A stretch of DNA of 64,000 nucleotides from Mesorhizobium sp. M2D.F.Ca.ET.226.01.1.1 (lineage in GTDB: Bacteria; Pseudomonadota; Alphaproteobacteria; Rhizobiales; Rhizobiaceae). Both the position numbers and the translations under genes were made by a program. Shown here in pieces: positions 44,703 through 54,590 of this stretch (its first letter is position 1; each line of letters opens with the position of its first letter). The notes beneath the pieces are model-generated. The model searched no databases and had not been told where the DNA came from. It saw nothing but the letters and a program-made list of their open reading frames with translations. Where the stretch lies: assembly GCF_004022705.2 (NCBI RefSeq), contig NZ_RZOY02000004.1:186001-250000 (forward strand), given 5' to 3'.

Positions 44703-44957
44703 TCAGGCTTTTTTCGCGATCAGTTCGCGAACCGCCTCGACCATGTCGCCGACGTTCTTGAGATTGCTCCAGGCGTCGACCGTGTTCATCTCGATCTCGA
44801 TGCCGTATTTTTCCTCGAGATCGAAGATGATCTCCGTCAACTCCAGCGAATGGATGCCAAGCGTGCCGAGATCGGTGCTGGTGGTGATCTCCTCGCCGCC
44901 TGTATCGGCATGCGCTTTGATCTTTTCGATGATCTCGGTCGTCAGCTGGTCAGCCAT
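44703..44957 (-). CDS. acyl carrier protein, NodF-like
   Basis: An 84-residue acyl carrier protein. The phosphopantetheine serine is Ser37 in [21 protein letters not shown]; the usual Asp before it is His36. The C-terminal half ([24 protein letters not shown], core [11 protein letters not shown]) closely resembles NodF of rhizobia rather than AcpP. It is followed after 4 bp by the ketosynthase gene. AGGGAAG precedes the ATG. Function by analogy: carries the acyl chain built by its partner synthase. Confidence 0.85.
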   Translation of the reverse strand: MADQLTTEIIEKIKAHADTGGEEITTSTDLGTLGIHSLELTEIIFDLEEKYGIEIEMNTVDAWSNLKNVGDMVEAVRELIAKKA

Positions 44958-45161
44958 TCGGTTTCTTCCCTGTCGTTTCCCGACGCCAACTGATCAGCGC
45001 CCCTTTTTTGATCCCCGGGTCCAACAAACGCCGTGCCCTTACCTCGCCAGACACCGCGCGACCGCTCCAGGGTGGCTTCCCTCTATAGAAACCGAAACGA
45101 TGTCAAGCAACAAGCGATATATCGACAAAGCCGCTGGAGTGCTTAACCTGGGCTCGTGGAC

Positions 45162-46043
45162 ATGATCGAGAACACCTTGACACCGCAATCTGCCTCTCTC
45201 CTGGCAGACGCGCCCTTGCCTGCCGCGCAACGTGTTGCCGGTCTGGGGAGGCTTTTCTGCGGCAAAAGCGGCGGCCGCACGCGTTTGCGGCGGCTTTATC
45301 AGGACGGATCGGCCAAAATCCGCCTGCCGGCGGTGCAAGGCGATCCGCTTGAGGCGGTGCTGATTAACACGGCGGGTGGGCTGACCGGCGGCGACCGTCT
45401 CGGCTGGACGATCGAGGTTGACGCCGACGCCTCTGCCTCCATCACCACCCAGGCCTGCGAGAAGGTCTATCGCGCCGCCGCCGACAGGGCCGAGACGAGC
45501 GTTGGCCTGAGGGTCGGTTCGGGCGGCCGTATCGCCTGGCTGCCGCAGGAAACCATCGTTTTCGACAATGCCGCCTTCGCCCGCACGCTGGATGTCGAGC
45601 TCGCCGAGGATGCCGAGGCATTGGTGCTGGAAGCGACGCTGTTCGGCCGGCTTGCCATGGGCGAGCGCACGGTCAACGGCAATTTCCATGACCGCTGGCG
45701 GATCCGCCAGGGCGGCGCGCTGGTCCATACGGAGGATTTCCGGGTCGGCCCGGACATCGCGGCAACGCTTCAGCGGCCGGCGGCGACCGGCGGTGGGCTT
45801 GCCGTCGCCACGCTGCTGCTCGTTTCGCCACAGGCGGAAAGCATGCTGGAGCAGGCACGCGCCATCATCGGTGACCCCACCACCGATGGCTCGGGCGGCG
45901 CCAGCTTCTGGCGCGTCGGCCGATCTGGCAAGCTTCTTGCGAGGCTTTGCGCCGGCGACGGCTACCAGCTGCGCAAACGGCTGGTTCCGCTCGTCGAACT
46001 GCTCAATGGGCAGGCGGGCCTGCCCAAATTGTGGTCACTCTGA
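45162..46043 (+). CDS. ureD: urease accessory protein UreD
   Basis: A ~293-residue cytoplasmic chaperone that joins UreF and UreG on apo-urease for nickel insertion. Typical blocks: NTAGGLTGGDRLGWTIEVDADASASITTQACEKVYRA (cores NTAGGLTGGD; ITTQACEKVYR) near residue 70 and IAWLPQETIVFDNA near 128. The ATG at 45162 is used; a GTG lies two codons upstream. First gene of the urease operon, 21 bp before ureA and divergent from the acyl carrier protein gene. Confidence 0.95.
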   Translation: MIENTLTPQSASLLADAPLPAAQRVAGLGRLFCGKSGGRTRLRRLYQDGSAKIRLPAVQGDPLEAVLINTAGGLTGGDRLGWTIEVDADASASITTQACEKVYRAAADRAETSVGLRVGSGGRIAWLPQETIVFDNAAFARTLDVELAEDAEALVLEATLFGRLAMGERTVNGNFHDRWRIRQGGALVHTEDFRVGPDIAATLQRPAATGGGLAVATLLLVSPQAESMLEQARAIIGDPTTDGSGGASFWRVGRSGKLLARLCAGDGYQLRKRLVPLVELLNGQAGLPKLWSL

Positions 46044-46064
46044 TCTTGAACACCGGGACTTTGC

Positions 46065-46367
46065 ATGAACCTGACGCCGCGTGAAAAAGACAAGCTGCTC
46101 ATCGCCATGGCGGCGATGGTGGCGCGCAAGCGGCTGGAGCGTGGCGTCAAGCTCAACCATCCGGAAGCCATCGCCCTGATCACCGACTTCGTCGTCGAAG
46201 GTGCCCGCGACGGCCGCCCGGTCGCCGAGCTGATGGAAGCCGGCGCCCATGTCATCACCCGCGCCCAGGTCATGGACGGCATCGCCGAGATGATCCACGA
46301 CGTCCAGGTCGAGGCGACGTTTCCCGACGGCACCAAATTGGTGACCGTGCATGAACCGATCCGCTGA
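46065..46367 (+). CDS. ureA: urease gamma subunit
   Basis: A 100-residue structural subunit of urease (urea to ammonia and carbamate). It has [31 protein letters not shown], then [12 protein letters not shown] and [21 protein letters not shown] (ends quoted), the whole conserved length. It is separate from ureB, as in most proteobacteria. A DUF1272 gene begins 10 bp after it. Confidence 0.97.
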   Translation: MNLTPREKDKLLIAMAAMVARKRLERGVKLNHPEAIALITDFVVEGARDGRPVAELMEAGAHVITRAQVMDGIAEMIHDVQVEATFPDGTKLVTVHEPIR

Positions 46368-46377
46368 GGACGGACCG

Positions 46378-46632
46378 ATGCTGGCATTGCGACCCAATTG
46401 CGAGTGCTGCGACAAGGATCTGCCGCCGGATGCGGTCGATGCGCTGATCTGCACCTTCGAATGCACCTTCTGCGCCGACTGCGTCGAAACTGTGCTAGCC
46501 GGCGTCTGCCCCAATTGCGGTGGCAATTTCGCGCCGCGGCCGATCCGGCCGGCGGCCAAGCTCTCGAAATATCCGCCATCGACCAAACGCGTGCTCAAGG
46601 CCGAAGGCTGCGGCCCGCGCAAGGCCGCCTGA
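46378..46632 (+). CDS. DUF1272 cysteine-rich protein in urease operon
   Basis: An 84-residue protein with eight cysteines in paired spacing (CECCDKDL; LICTFECTFCADCVE; GVCPNCGGNF), matching DUF1272, a probable zinc-ribbon or metal-binding fold. GAGGA lies 7 bases before the ATG at 46378. It lies between ureA and ureJ. It may bind nickel or zinc for urease assembly, but this is inference from position. Confidence 0.83.
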   Translation: MLALRPNCECCDKDLPPDAVDALICTFECTFCADCVETVLAGVCPNCGGNFAPRPIRPAAKLSKYPPSTKRVLKAEGCGPRKAA

Positions 46633-46658
46633 TCAAGTTAATTGGGAAGGGTAGAAAA

Positions 46659-47252
46659 ATGATCTCCGCTTCGACGAAACGCAGCACGCTGGCGGCCATT
46701 CTGTTGCTTGCCGCCGCGATGCCCGCCTACGCTCATGTCGGCGTCGGCACGACCTCTTCCTTCGCCGCGGGTTTCGCGCATCCGCTGTCCGGCCTCGACC
46801 ATATGGCGGTCATGCTCGCCGTCGGCTTGTGGGCCGCGATGAAGGGCGGCAGGGCGGTCTGGGCCTGGCCGCTCGCCTTCCTCGGCGTGATGCTGGTCGG
46901 TGGTGGGCTCGGCATGCTGCATATGCCCCTGCCTTTCGTCGAGCCGGGCATCCTTGCTTCGGTCGTGGCGCTCGGCCTGCTGGTGGCGCTGGCCATCGAC
47001 CTGCCGGTCTCGGCCGGCGTCGCCATCATCGGCCTGCTCGCGCTGTTTCATGGTCATGCCCATGGCACCGAAGTGCCGGAAAACGCCGGCGGCCTCGACT
47101 ATATGGCCGGCTTTGCCGCCGCCACGGTGCTGCTCCATGCCATCGGCATTGCTGCCGGTCTCGGGCTAGGCCTGCGCTACCGCAGCCTGGCGCGTGCCGC
47201 CGGCGCCGCCTGCGCGGCGGTCGGCATCGGCCTTGCTTTCGGCGTGCTGTGA
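46659..47252 (+). CDS. ureJ: HupE/UreJ family membrane protein (probable nickel uptake)
   Basis: A 197-residue inner-membrane protein. A signal-like start (to about residue 27, PAYAHVG) is followed by the HupE/UreJ motif [20 protein letters not shown] near residue 41 and five more hydrophobic segments, with [10 protein letters not shown] near 130. The His motifs H-P-x-x-G-x-D-H and H-x-H are considered metal ligands. It is thought to import nickel for urease. Its stop overlaps an upstream GTG option for ureB. Confidence 0.9.
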   Translation: MISASTKRSTLAAILLLAAAMPAYAHVGVGTTSSFAAGFAHPLSGLDHMAVMLAVGLWAAMKGGRAVWAWPLAFLGVMLVGGGLGMLHMPLPFVEPGILASVVALGLLVALAIDLPVSAGVAIIGLLALFHGHAHGTEVPENAGGLDYMAGFAAATVLLHAIGIAAGLGLGLRYRSLARAAGAACAAVGIGLAFGVL

Positions 47253-47260
47253 GCGACGCG

Positions 47261-47566
47261 ATGATCCCGGGTGAAATTATCGCCGCCAAAGGCGACATGG
47301 AACTCAACAAGGGTCGGCCGACCGTCACGCTCAAGGTCGCCAACAGCGGCGACCGTCCGGTCCAGGTCGGCAGCCACTATCACTTCTTCGAGACCAATGA
47401 GGGCCTGAAATTCGACCGCGAACGGGCGCGCGGCATGCGCCTCGACATCGCAGCCGGCACCGCCATGCGCTTCGAGCCGGGGCAGGAGCGCGACGTCACG
47501 CTGGTGCCGCTGGGCGGCAAGCGCGAGGTCTACGGCTTTCAGCAGAAGGTGATGGGCAAGCTGTGA
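47261..47566 (+). CDS. ureB: urease beta subunit
   Basis: A 101-residue structural subunit: [15 protein letters not shown], then [19 protein letters not shown] (ends quoted) and the [22 protein letters not shown] end, all fully conserved. The ATG at 47261 is used; a GTG at 47249 that overlaps the ureJ stop is a valid alternative. Between this gene and ureC lie two minus-strand genes, which is unusual for a urease operon. Confidence 0.95.
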   Translation: MIPGEIIAAKGDMELNKGRPTVTLKVANSGDRPVQVGSHYHFFETNEGLKFDRERARGMRLDIAAGTAMRFEPGQERDVTLVPLGGKREVYGFQQKVMGKL

Positions 47567-47586
47567 CGTCAGCCGCCGCGCTCAAA

Positions 47587-48075
47587 TCACTTCGGCGGCT
47601 TGGCGGCGGCGTAGATGACGATCTTGCCGGGACCGTCGAACTCCACCGCCAGCACGTCCTCGGCCAGCACGCGCCGCGAATCGATCGCGTTGAAAAGGAG
47701 CGCGTTCGCCTCGATCTCCTGGCGCAGTTCGGCGACATCGTCCTTATGCTGCTTCACCTTGTTCTCGATGGCCGGCGGCGGCCCGCCTTCGCTGCGCGCC
47801 GCGTCGGTCAGGAACACGATATCGACCGTGTCGAGCTTGGTGGTCTTGCGCACCGTGCCGATATTTTCGCGGGTGCGGTCGATCGCCGTGATGACCTTTC
47901 CGGCCTCGGCTTGCGAGGAGGTCTCTTCCTGCCGGATTGTCGAACCGACAATGACCGATACGGGCTTGTCATTGGTCAGGGGCTGGGCAGGGAAGGCAGA
48001 CTGGGGCGTGGCCAGAACAAGCCCGGCGACAACGACCGCCGGGATGTATCTTCCAAGGCGAGGGGCATTCGCCAT
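47587..48075 (-). CDS. exported protein of unknown function inside urease region
   Basis: A 162-residue protein with an N-terminal signal or anchor (RYIPAVVVAGLVLATPQSAFPA). After it comes a polar domain: PVSVIVGSTIRQEETSSQAEAGK, VDIVFLTDAARSEGG, DDVAELRQEIEANALLFNAID. AGGAG precedes the ATG at 48075. No family recognised. It runs against the urease genes, between ureB and ureC, and shares strand with the next small secreted protein. Confidence 0.65.
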   Translation of the reverse strand: MANAPRLGRYIPAVVVAGLVLATPQSAFPAQPLTNDKPVSVIVGSTIRQEETSSQAEAGKVITAIDRTRENIGTVRKTTKLDTVDIVFLTDAARSEGGPPPAIENKVKQHKDDVAELRQEIEANALLFNAIDSRRVLAEDVLAVEFDGPGKIVIYAAAKPPK

Positions 48076-48192
48076 CGCTCGCTCCTGATTGAACTCGTGA
48101 CGGGTCGAAAGAAGCGAAACGATCCTGCCTGGCCTGAGGTTCCCTTCAAAAGGTGGTCGGCGGACCGCAGGGCGGCCCGCCAGGGCAGGCAA

Positions 48193-48579
48193 TCAGCTTG
48201 CCTTCTTGGTGATCAGCGTCAGCGCGCCATTGGGCTGCATGCTGGCGGCGATCACCTGCGCCGAGCTGACGCCCTTGGCTTCGAGCGCGGATTTCACCTT
48301 CGGCGTCGCGTCGATCGACTTGCGCAAGGTCTGCAGGCCGGCATCGCCGCGCTGCGCCACGATCTGGTTGACCTGCGCCTGCGTGTCCTTGGGCAGCTCG
48401 GTGATGTCGACGATGTTGACGCTCTGGATCGCGGGCACTCCGGGCTGGGTTTTTGGCGTGGCCTGTGCGGGTGCGGGCGCCGCCGGGCTGGGCTGTGGCG
48501 TCGGCTGCTGCTGGGCGCCGGCAGTGCCCGCCATCATCATCAGGGTGGCGGCCGCGGCGAAGAAAATCGTTTTGCGCAT
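48193..48579 (-). CDS. small secreted protein of unknown function
   Basis: A 128-residue protein with a Sec signal peptide (MRKTIFFAAAATLMMMAGTAGAQ, cut near residue 22), then a proline/alanine/glutamine-rich linker (QPTPQPSPAAPAPAQ) and a folded-looking part (VNIVDITELPKDTQAQVNQIV; AQRGDAGLQTLRKSID). GGAAGGA lies 6 bases before the ATG. It is divergent from ureC with about 180 bp between them. Confidence 0.72.
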   Translation of the reverse strand: MRKTIFFAAAATLMMMAGTAGAQQQPTPQPSPAAPAPAQATPKTQPGVPAIQSVNIVDITELPKDTQAQVNQIVAQRGDAGLQTLRKSIDATPKVKSALEAKGVSSAQVIAASMQPNGALTLITKKAS

Positions 48580-48760
48580 GGATGTTCCTTCCATTGGTTT
48601 GCAAACGGTCGTTTTGGGCTGACTCGCGCACCTCAACCGCCAAATGGGAGCGCAAGGTGTCGCCGAACGGGTCATTGCGTGACCATTGGATGGCGACAAT
48701 GTGCAGCCCGCGCTCAAACAACCGTATTTTTGGCAACCTGAATTTCGGGAGCAATCGCTG

Positions 48761-50473
48761 ATGGCCAAGATAACCCGCGCCGCCTATGCGCAGATGTATG
48801 GACCGACGGTCGGCGACAAGGTGCGCCTCGCCGACACCGAGCTGTTCGTCGAGGTCGAGAAGGACCTCACCGTTTACGGCGAGGAAGTGAAATTCGGTGG
48901 CGGCAAAGTCATCCGCGACGGCATGGGCCAGAGCCAGGTCACGAGGGCTGGCGGCGCCGTCGACACCGTCATCACCAATGCGCTGGTCGTCGATGCGCTG
49001 GCCGGCATCGTCAAGGCCGATATCGGCCTGAAGGACGGCCGCATCGCCGCGATCGGCAAGGCCGGCAATCCCGACACGCAGGACGGCGTCACCATCATCA
49101 TCGGTCCGGGCACCGAGATCATCGCCGGCGAGGGCAAGATCCTGACAGCCGGCGGCTTCGACGCCCATATCCACTTCATCTGCCCGCAGCAGATCGAGGA
49201 AGCGCTGATGAGCGGCATTACCACGATGCTGGGCGGCGGCACCGGTCCGGCGCATGGAACTTTAGCCACCACCTGTACGCCGGGCCCTTGGCATATGGCG
49301 CGTATGATCCAGTCCTTCGACGCCTTCCCGATGAATATCGGCCTGTCCGGCAAGGGCAATGCCTCGCGACCGGCAGCGCTTGAGGAGATGGTGCTGGCCG
49401 GCGCCTGCTCGCTGAAGCTGCATGAGGATTGGGGCACGACCCCGGCGGCGATCGATTGCTGCCTGTCGGTCGCCGACGATTACGACGTGCAGGTGATGAT
49501 CCACACCGACACGCTGAACGAATCGGGCTTCGTCGAGAACACCGTGGCGGCTATTCAAGGCCGCACCATCCATGCCTTCCACACCGAGGGCGCGGGCGGC
49601 GGCCATGCACCTGATATCATCAAGGTATGCGGCCTGCCCAACGTCATCCCGTCCTCGACCAATCCGACAAGGCCTTACACCGTCAACACGCTGGCCGAGC
49701 ATCTCGACATGCTGATGGTGTGCCATCATCTGTCGCCGTCGATCCCGGAAGACATCGCCTTCGCCGAAAGCCGCATCCGCAAGGAAACGATCGCGGCCGA
49801 AGACATCCTGCACGATATCGGCGCCTTCTCGATCATCTCCTCCGACAGCCAGGCCATGGGCCGTGTCGGCGAGGTGGCCATCCGCTGCTGGCAGACCGCC
49901 GACAAGATGAAGCGCCAGCGCGGGTCGCTGCCGCAGGAGACCGGCGACAACGACAATTTCCGCGTCCGCCGCTACATCGCCAAATACACCATCAATCCGG
50001 CCATCGCGCACGGCCTGTCGAAAGAGATCGGCTCGATCACCGTCGGCAAGCGCGCCGATCTTGTGCTGTGGAATCCGGCCTTCTTCGGCGTGAAACCCGA
50101 AATGGTGCTGGTCGGCGGCTCGATTGCGGCGGCGCCCATGGGCGACCCGAACGCCTCGATCCCGACGCCGCAGCCGATGCATTACCGGCCGATGTTCGGC
50201 GCCTATGGCAAGGCGCTGACCAACTCCTCGGTGACCTTCGTCTCCAAGGCCGCCTTCGATGCCGGCTTGCAGGACAGGCTGGGTGTCGACAAGGCGATGG
50301 TCGCGGTCGAGAACACGCGCGGCGGCATAGGCAAGCATTCCATGGTGCTCAACGACGCCACGCCGCATGTCGAGGTGGATCCGGAGACCTATGAAGTGCG
50401 CGCCGACGGCGAGCTGTTGACCTGCGAACCGGCAACCGTGCTGCCAATGGCGCAACGGTATTTTCTGTTTTGA
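48761..50473 (+). CDS. ureC: urease alpha subunit
   Basis: The 570-residue catalytic subunit. Nickel ligands and active-site residues are all present: His136 and His138 ([12 protein letters not shown]), carbamylated Lys219 (LKLHEDWG), His248 (MIHTDTLNE), His274 ([13 protein letters not shown]), Cys321-His322 flap ([13 protein letters not shown]) and Asp362 ([12 protein letters not shown]). Length is typical. The ATG at 48761 starts the conserved [16 protein letters not shown]. The enzyme needs UreD-E-F-G for nickel loading, encoded downstream and upstream. Confidence 0.98.
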   Translation: MAKITRAAYAQMYGPTVGDKVRLADTELFVEVEKDLTVYGEEVKFGGGKVIRDGMGQSQVTRAGGAVDTVITNALVVDALAGIVKADIGLKDGRIAAIGKAGNPDTQDGVTIIIGPGTEIIAGEGKILTAGGFDAHIHFICPQQIEEALMSGITTMLGGGTGPAHGTLATTCTPGPWHMARMIQSFDAFPMNIGLSGKGNASRPAALEEMVLAGACSLKLHEDWGTTPAAIDCCLSVADDYDVQVMIHTDTLNESGFVENTVAAIQGRTIHAFHTEGAGGGHAPDIIKVCGLPNVIPSSTNPTRPYTVNTLAEHLDMLMVCHHLSPSIPEDIAFAESRIRKETIAAEDILHDIGAFSIISSDSQAMGRVGEVAIRCWQTADKMKRQRGSLPQETGDNDNFRVRRYIAKYTINPAIAHGLSKEIGSITVGKRADLVLWNPAFFGVKPEMVLVGGSIAAAPMGDPNASIPTPQPMHYRPMFGAYGKALTNSSVTFVSKAAFDAGLQDRLGVDKAMVAVENTRGGIGKHSMVLNDATPHVEVDPETYEVRADGELLTCEPATVLPMAQRYFLF

Positions 50474-50538
50474 TGCCGAAAGGCGGGGTTGGCATACCCG
50501 CGATTGGCTTGAGACCGAAAACAGCGCATGATGTGATC

Positions 50539-50970
50539 ATGAACAAGATCCAGATACAGCGCCGGCATAAGTCTACACCCTACGAGACCGACTATGCTCA
50601 GTGGTGCGCCGAGCAGGGCGCACTATTGCGCGAAGGGCGTCTCGCCGACCTCGATCGCGAGAATCTTGCCGAGGAGATCGAGAGCTTCGGGCGGAGCGAC
50701 AAAAGGGAAATTGCGAGCAGGCTTGGTACTTTGGTCCTTCACTTGCTGAAATGGGAGTTTCAGCCTGAGCAGCGCAAAACGGGTTGGTTGCTGACAATTC
50801 GGGAGCAACGGCTTCGGATTGAGGGCCTGCTTGATGAAAGTCCGAGCCTCAGAAAATATCCTGCGCAGGTGCTCGATCGAGAGTTCAAGATATCACGATT
50901 AAAGGCATTGGACGAAACAGGCCTGAGGGATCGGGATTCCCGCATATCCGCATCGTCATGGGCGTGGTGA
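50539..50970 (+). CDS. DUF29 protein, C-terminally truncated
   Basis: A 143-residue protein. The DUF29 core is clear: YETDYAQWCAEQGALLREGR, LDRENLAEEIESFGRSDKREI, LVLHLLKWEFQPEQR. Members normally end some 20 residues after an ETGL segment with a FP-x-x-CPW motif. Here KALDETGLRDR is followed by DSRISASSWAW, which is a frame-shifted reading of the next gene. DNA is less GC-rich than the urease genes around it, suggesting an acquired piece. Confidence 0.65.
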   Translation: MNKIQIQRRHKSTPYETDYAQWCAEQGALLREGRLADLDRENLAEEIESFGRSDKREIASRLGTLVLHLLKWEFQPEQRKTGWLLTIREQRLRIEGLLDESPSLRKYPAQVLDREFKISRLKALDETGLRDRDSRISASSWAW

Positions 50971-51497
50971 TCGGCCTCGGCGTCACGCGTCTGTTGTCAG
51001 GAACCGCCCGTATCGTCCAGCACCCCGGCCAATACCGGCTCTACGCGGTGCATCTCGCCTGGGTCGCCTCGGTGCTGTTGATGCTGGCGCATTTCTGGTG
51101 GTGGGAGTTCGGACTCTACGCCATCGAGAACTGGACCTTCGGCAAATATCTTTTCATCATCTTCTACGCCATCACGCTGTTCCTGCTCTGCGCGCTGCTG
51201 TTCCCGGATTCGATGCTCGATTACACCAGCTACGAGGACTATTTTTACTCGCGCCGCGCCTGGTTTTTCGGGCTGCTTGGCGCGACCTATCTGCTCGACG
51301 TCATCGACACGCTGCTGAAAGGCCCGGAGCATTTCGCCCGCTTCGGCAACGAATATCTGGTCCGCACGCCGGTCTTCGTGGCGCTCTGCTTGGTGGCAAT
51401 CCTAGTGCGCGACAAACGTTTCCACACCGCCTTCGTCGCGGCCGCGCTGATCTATCAGATGTCCTTTATCCTGCGGCTCTTCGACACCATCGTCTGA
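50958..51497 (+). CDS. membrane protein, probably N-terminally cut by the DUF29 junction
   Basis: A 179-residue protein with four to five hydrophobic segments (VVIGLGVTRLLSGTARIV; HLAWVASVLLMLAHFWWWEF, ends quoted). The first ATG gives MGVVIGLGV, but the same frame upstream reads FPHIRIV directly before it, which looks like part of the same protein. The open frame meets the DUF29 gene there in another frame. A deletion that joined two genes would explain both. Function unknown. Confidence 0.6.
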   Translation: MGVVIGLGVTRLLSGTARIVQHPGQYRLYAVHLAWVASVLLMLAHFWWWEFGLYAIENWTFGKYLFIIFYAITLFLLCALLFPDSMLDYTSYEDYFYSRRAWFFGLLGATYLLDVIDTLLKGPEHFARFGNEYLVRTPVFVALCLVAILVRDKRFHTAFVAAALIYQMSFILRLFDTIV

Positions 51498-51539
51498 GTG
51501 CCGTTGGGTTGGTGCGCGAGATGGTCTAGGGTCCCCGAA

Positions 51540-52160
51540 ATGCAGGTCTCAACCATCTACAAGGCCGTCGGATCGCGCGGCTCCCGTGTCAGCCGGGTGC
51601 TCTGGATGCTGGAGGAGCTCGGGCAGCCCTACGAGTTCGTCGAGGTCAAGTTGCGCTCGCCGGAAGCCTATGCGCTGAACCCGTCCGGCAAGGTGCCGAT
51701 CCTGATCGACGGCGACCTCGAGATCACGGATTCGGCGGCGATCTGCGTCTATCTGGCTGACAAGCACGCCGACAAAGGCATGGGCGCCAATCCCGGCCTT
51801 GCCGGCCGCGCCGAGATGGATTCCTGGATGCATTTCGCCCAGAGCGAACTGGAAGCGCCGCTGTGGAACAAGCTGCGCCACCGCTTTCTGCTGCCCAAAG
51901 ACGTCCGCGTCGATGTCGGTCCGGCCGCCGTCTATGATTTCGCCTCGGAGGTGAAATCGCTGGATCGCCGGCTTGGCGACAAGTCCTATGCGCTTGGCGA
52001 CCGCTTCTCCGCCGTTGACGTCTTGCTCGGCGACATGGGCGGCTGGGCGCGGGCCGGCCGTTTCCCAATCGAATCCGACCGGATAAATGCCTATTTCGAC
52101 CGCGTGCTGTCGCGACCTGCTCGCGCCCGCGCTCAAGCCAATGGCGGAGCCATGAAATGA
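51540..52160 (+). CDS. glutathione S-transferase family protein in urease operon
   Basis: A 206-residue cytoplasmic protein. The N-terminal thioredoxin-like domain has [21 protein letters not shown] and [28 protein letters not shown] (cores NPSGKVPIL and DSAAICVYL); the C-terminal domain has [17 protein letters not shown]. Its stop overlaps the ureE start (ATGA), so it is translated with urease accessory genes. A link to nickel or oxidative stress is not shown. Confidence 0.85.
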   Translation: MQVSTIYKAVGSRGSRVSRVLWMLEELGQPYEFVEVKLRSPEAYALNPSGKVPILIDGDLEITDSAAICVYLADKHADKGMGANPGLAGRAEMDSWMHFAQSELEAPLWNKLRHRFLLPKDVRVDVGPAAVYDFASEVKSLDRRLGDKSYALGDRFSAVDVLLGDMGGWARAGRFPIESDRINAYFDRVLSRPARARAQANGGAMK

Positions 52161-52729
52161 AGCTGAACATCAATACCGATTTCACCAAATTTCCCCGTGC
52201 CGTTTCAGTGGTGCCAGCGGGCGAAGCTGGCTCGGCTGCGCCCTATGACAAGGCCGTGCTGCCGCATGACGAGCGGCATCTGCGCCGCCGCGCCATCGAG
52301 ACGGCAGCCGGTGACAAGGTGCTGGTCGACCTGCCGGAGCCGATGGCTTTGGCCAATGGCGACCGGCTGGTACTTGAAGACGGCCGCCAGCTCGAGATCG
52401 TCGCGGCGCCGGAGGAGGTCTACGATATCCGCGCCCGTAACGCCGTTCACCTCGCCGAGCTTGCCTGGCACATCGGCAATCGTCACCTCGCGGCGGCGAT
52501 CGAGGCCGACCGCATCCTCATCCTGCGCGACCATGTCATCAAGGCGATGCTTGAAGGCCTCGGCGCCACGGTGAACGAGGTTTCGCAACCGTTCAGTCCT
52601 GTGCGCGGCGCCTATTCCGGGCACAATCACGGCCATTCGCATGATCATCACGGTCATGACCACGATCATGATGATCACGATCATGACCATCACCACCACG
52701 AACATGGTCACCACCATCATCATGACTGA
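52157..52729 (+). CDS. ureE: urease accessory protein UreE with histidine-rich tail
   Basis: A 190-residue nickel-carrying metallochaperone. The conserved part ends in [21 protein letters not shown] (core LAWHIGNRH) near residue 100 and [11 protein letters not shown]. The last 35 residues hold 21 histidines mixed with Asp, a strong nickel-binding tail as in Klebsiella UreE. The start overlaps the GST stop, and ureF begins inside its last 8 bases. Confidence 0.95.
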   Translation: MKLNINTDFTKFPRAVSVVPAGEAGSAAPYDKAVLPHDERHLRRRAIETAAGDKVLVDLPEPMALANGDRLVLEDGRQLEIVAAPEEVYDIRARNAVHLAELAWHIGNRHLAAAIEADRILILRDHVIKAMLEGLGATVNEVSQPFSPVRGAYSGHNHGHSHDHHGHDHDHDDHDHDHHHHEHGHHHHHD

Positions 52730-53393
52730 GCAGTCTTCCGGCGTCGCGCTTTTGCGGCTGATGGCCTGGCTGTCGCCGGCCTTTCCGGTCGGCGGATTTT
52801 CCTACAGCCACGGCCTGGAACGCGCCGTCCAAGACGGACTGATCGCCGATCGCGAAGATCTTGCCGCTTGGCTGGAGACGCTGGTCGGTATGGGCTCGGG
52901 TTGGAACGACGCCGTGCTCTTCGCCGAAAGCTGGCGTCGCGCGCGCGGCGGCAGCGATCTCGCGGAAGTCGCCGTGCTGGCCGAGGCGCTCGCCGGCTCG
53001 CAGGAACGTCATATCGAGACAATGCTCCAAGGCGCGGCCTTTCTCAAAGCGGCTTCCGCCTGGCCGTCCCCTGTGCTGCAGCGTTTGCCGGCCGATTGCC
53101 CCTATTGCGTTGCGATCGGCGCCGTTGCCGGCAGCGGCGGCATCGACCTTTCGCAGGCTCTGTCCGCCTTTCTGCAGGCCTTCTTCTCCAACCTGGTGCA
53201 GGCGGCGATCAGGCTCGGCGTCGTTGGCCAAACCGACGCGGTCGCATTGTTAGCCGGCTTTGAGTCCTTGGCCATCGCCACGGCTGCCCGAGCTGCCACC
53301 TCCAGCCTCGACGATCTCGGCGGCGCGGCCTTCATGTCCGACATAGCGGCGATGCGGCACGAAACCCAATATTCGCGGCTGTTTCGCTCATGA
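52722..53393 (+). CDS. ureF: urease accessory protein UreF
   Basis: A 223-residue cytoplasmic helical protein that acts with UreD and UreG in nickel insertion. Motifs: [24 protein letters not shown] (core [15 protein letters not shown]) at the start, RRLG-like and SYS features, and [17 protein letters not shown] at the end. The ATG at 52722 lies within the last codons of ureE (8-bp overlap). The stop overlaps the next gene's start. Confidence 0.95.
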   Translation: MTEQSSGVALLRLMAWLSPAFPVGGFSYSHGLERAVQDGLIADREDLAAWLETLVGMGSGWNDAVLFAESWRRARGGSDLAEVAVLAEALAGSQERHIETMLQGAAFLKAASAWPSPVLQRLPADCPYCVAIGAVAGSGGIDLSQALSAFLQAFFSNLVQAAIRLGVVGQTDAVALLAGFESLAIATAARAATSSLDDLGGAAFMSDIAAMRHETQYSRLFRS

Positions 53394-53826
53394 TCGTGCT
53401 TGCCTTCATTCTCTCCTTTGTCCTGCTCGTGATCACCACGCTGCATGTCTATTGGGGCATAGGCGGCATCTGGCCGGGCACGGACCAGGCGTCCTGCGCC
53501 CGCGCCGTCGTCGGCTTCCGCGGCATCGATGAGATGCCATCGTCATTTGCGAGTTTTGCTGTCGCCGCTTGCCTTGCGCTCGCGACGCTCTGGCCGCTGG
53601 CGCTGGCTGGCGTCTTTGCGACGCCCTTTCCACGGGAAGGTCTTGCCGCAACGGCGCTGATGATCGCCCTCGTCTTTCTCGGCCGCGGCATCGCCGGCTT
53701 CACGCCCTGGTGGCGCCGGATCGCGTCCGAACAACCTTTCGCGCGGCTCGACCAGCGCCTCTATTCGCCGCTCTGCCTGCTGATCGGGCTGGGCTTCGCA
53801 ATCCTTGCCATCACGGAGTTTCCGGC

Positions 53827-53830
<4 letters not shown>
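53390..53830 (+). CDS. DUF3995 membrane protein in urease operon
   Basis: A 146-residue inner-membrane protein with four hydrophobic segments; [14 protein letters not shown] near residue 19 and [12 protein letters not shown] near 99 are DUF3995 hallmarks. It overlaps ureF by 4 bp (ATGA) and ureG begins 4 bp before its stop (ATGA), so it is firmly translated with them. Function unknown; nickel or ammonia handling would be a guess. Confidence 0.85.
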
Positions 53831-54459
<629 letters not shown>

Positions 54460-54514
54460 GTCGCTGACCTACCAGTTTGCGGTTGCTGGTCGGGGCTGGG
54501 TTCGGCATTCTCTG

Positions 54515-54570
54515 GAGCAATTCCAGGAAAAGTGCGTAGCGGTTTTCCGTCCGGAATTGCGCAAAACAAG
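54515..54570 (+). repeat. GCAATTCC...GGAATTGC palindromic repeat, copy 2
   Basis: GCAATTCC (54517-54524) and GGAATTGC (54553-54560) are inverted arms followed by GCAAAACAAG. It ends about 10 bases before the GGAGG of the class II aldolase gene, as copy 1 (42160-42216) does before the histone-like gene. Confidence 0.7.
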
Positions 54571-54590
54571 ACCAAACCGGAGGATTTTCG

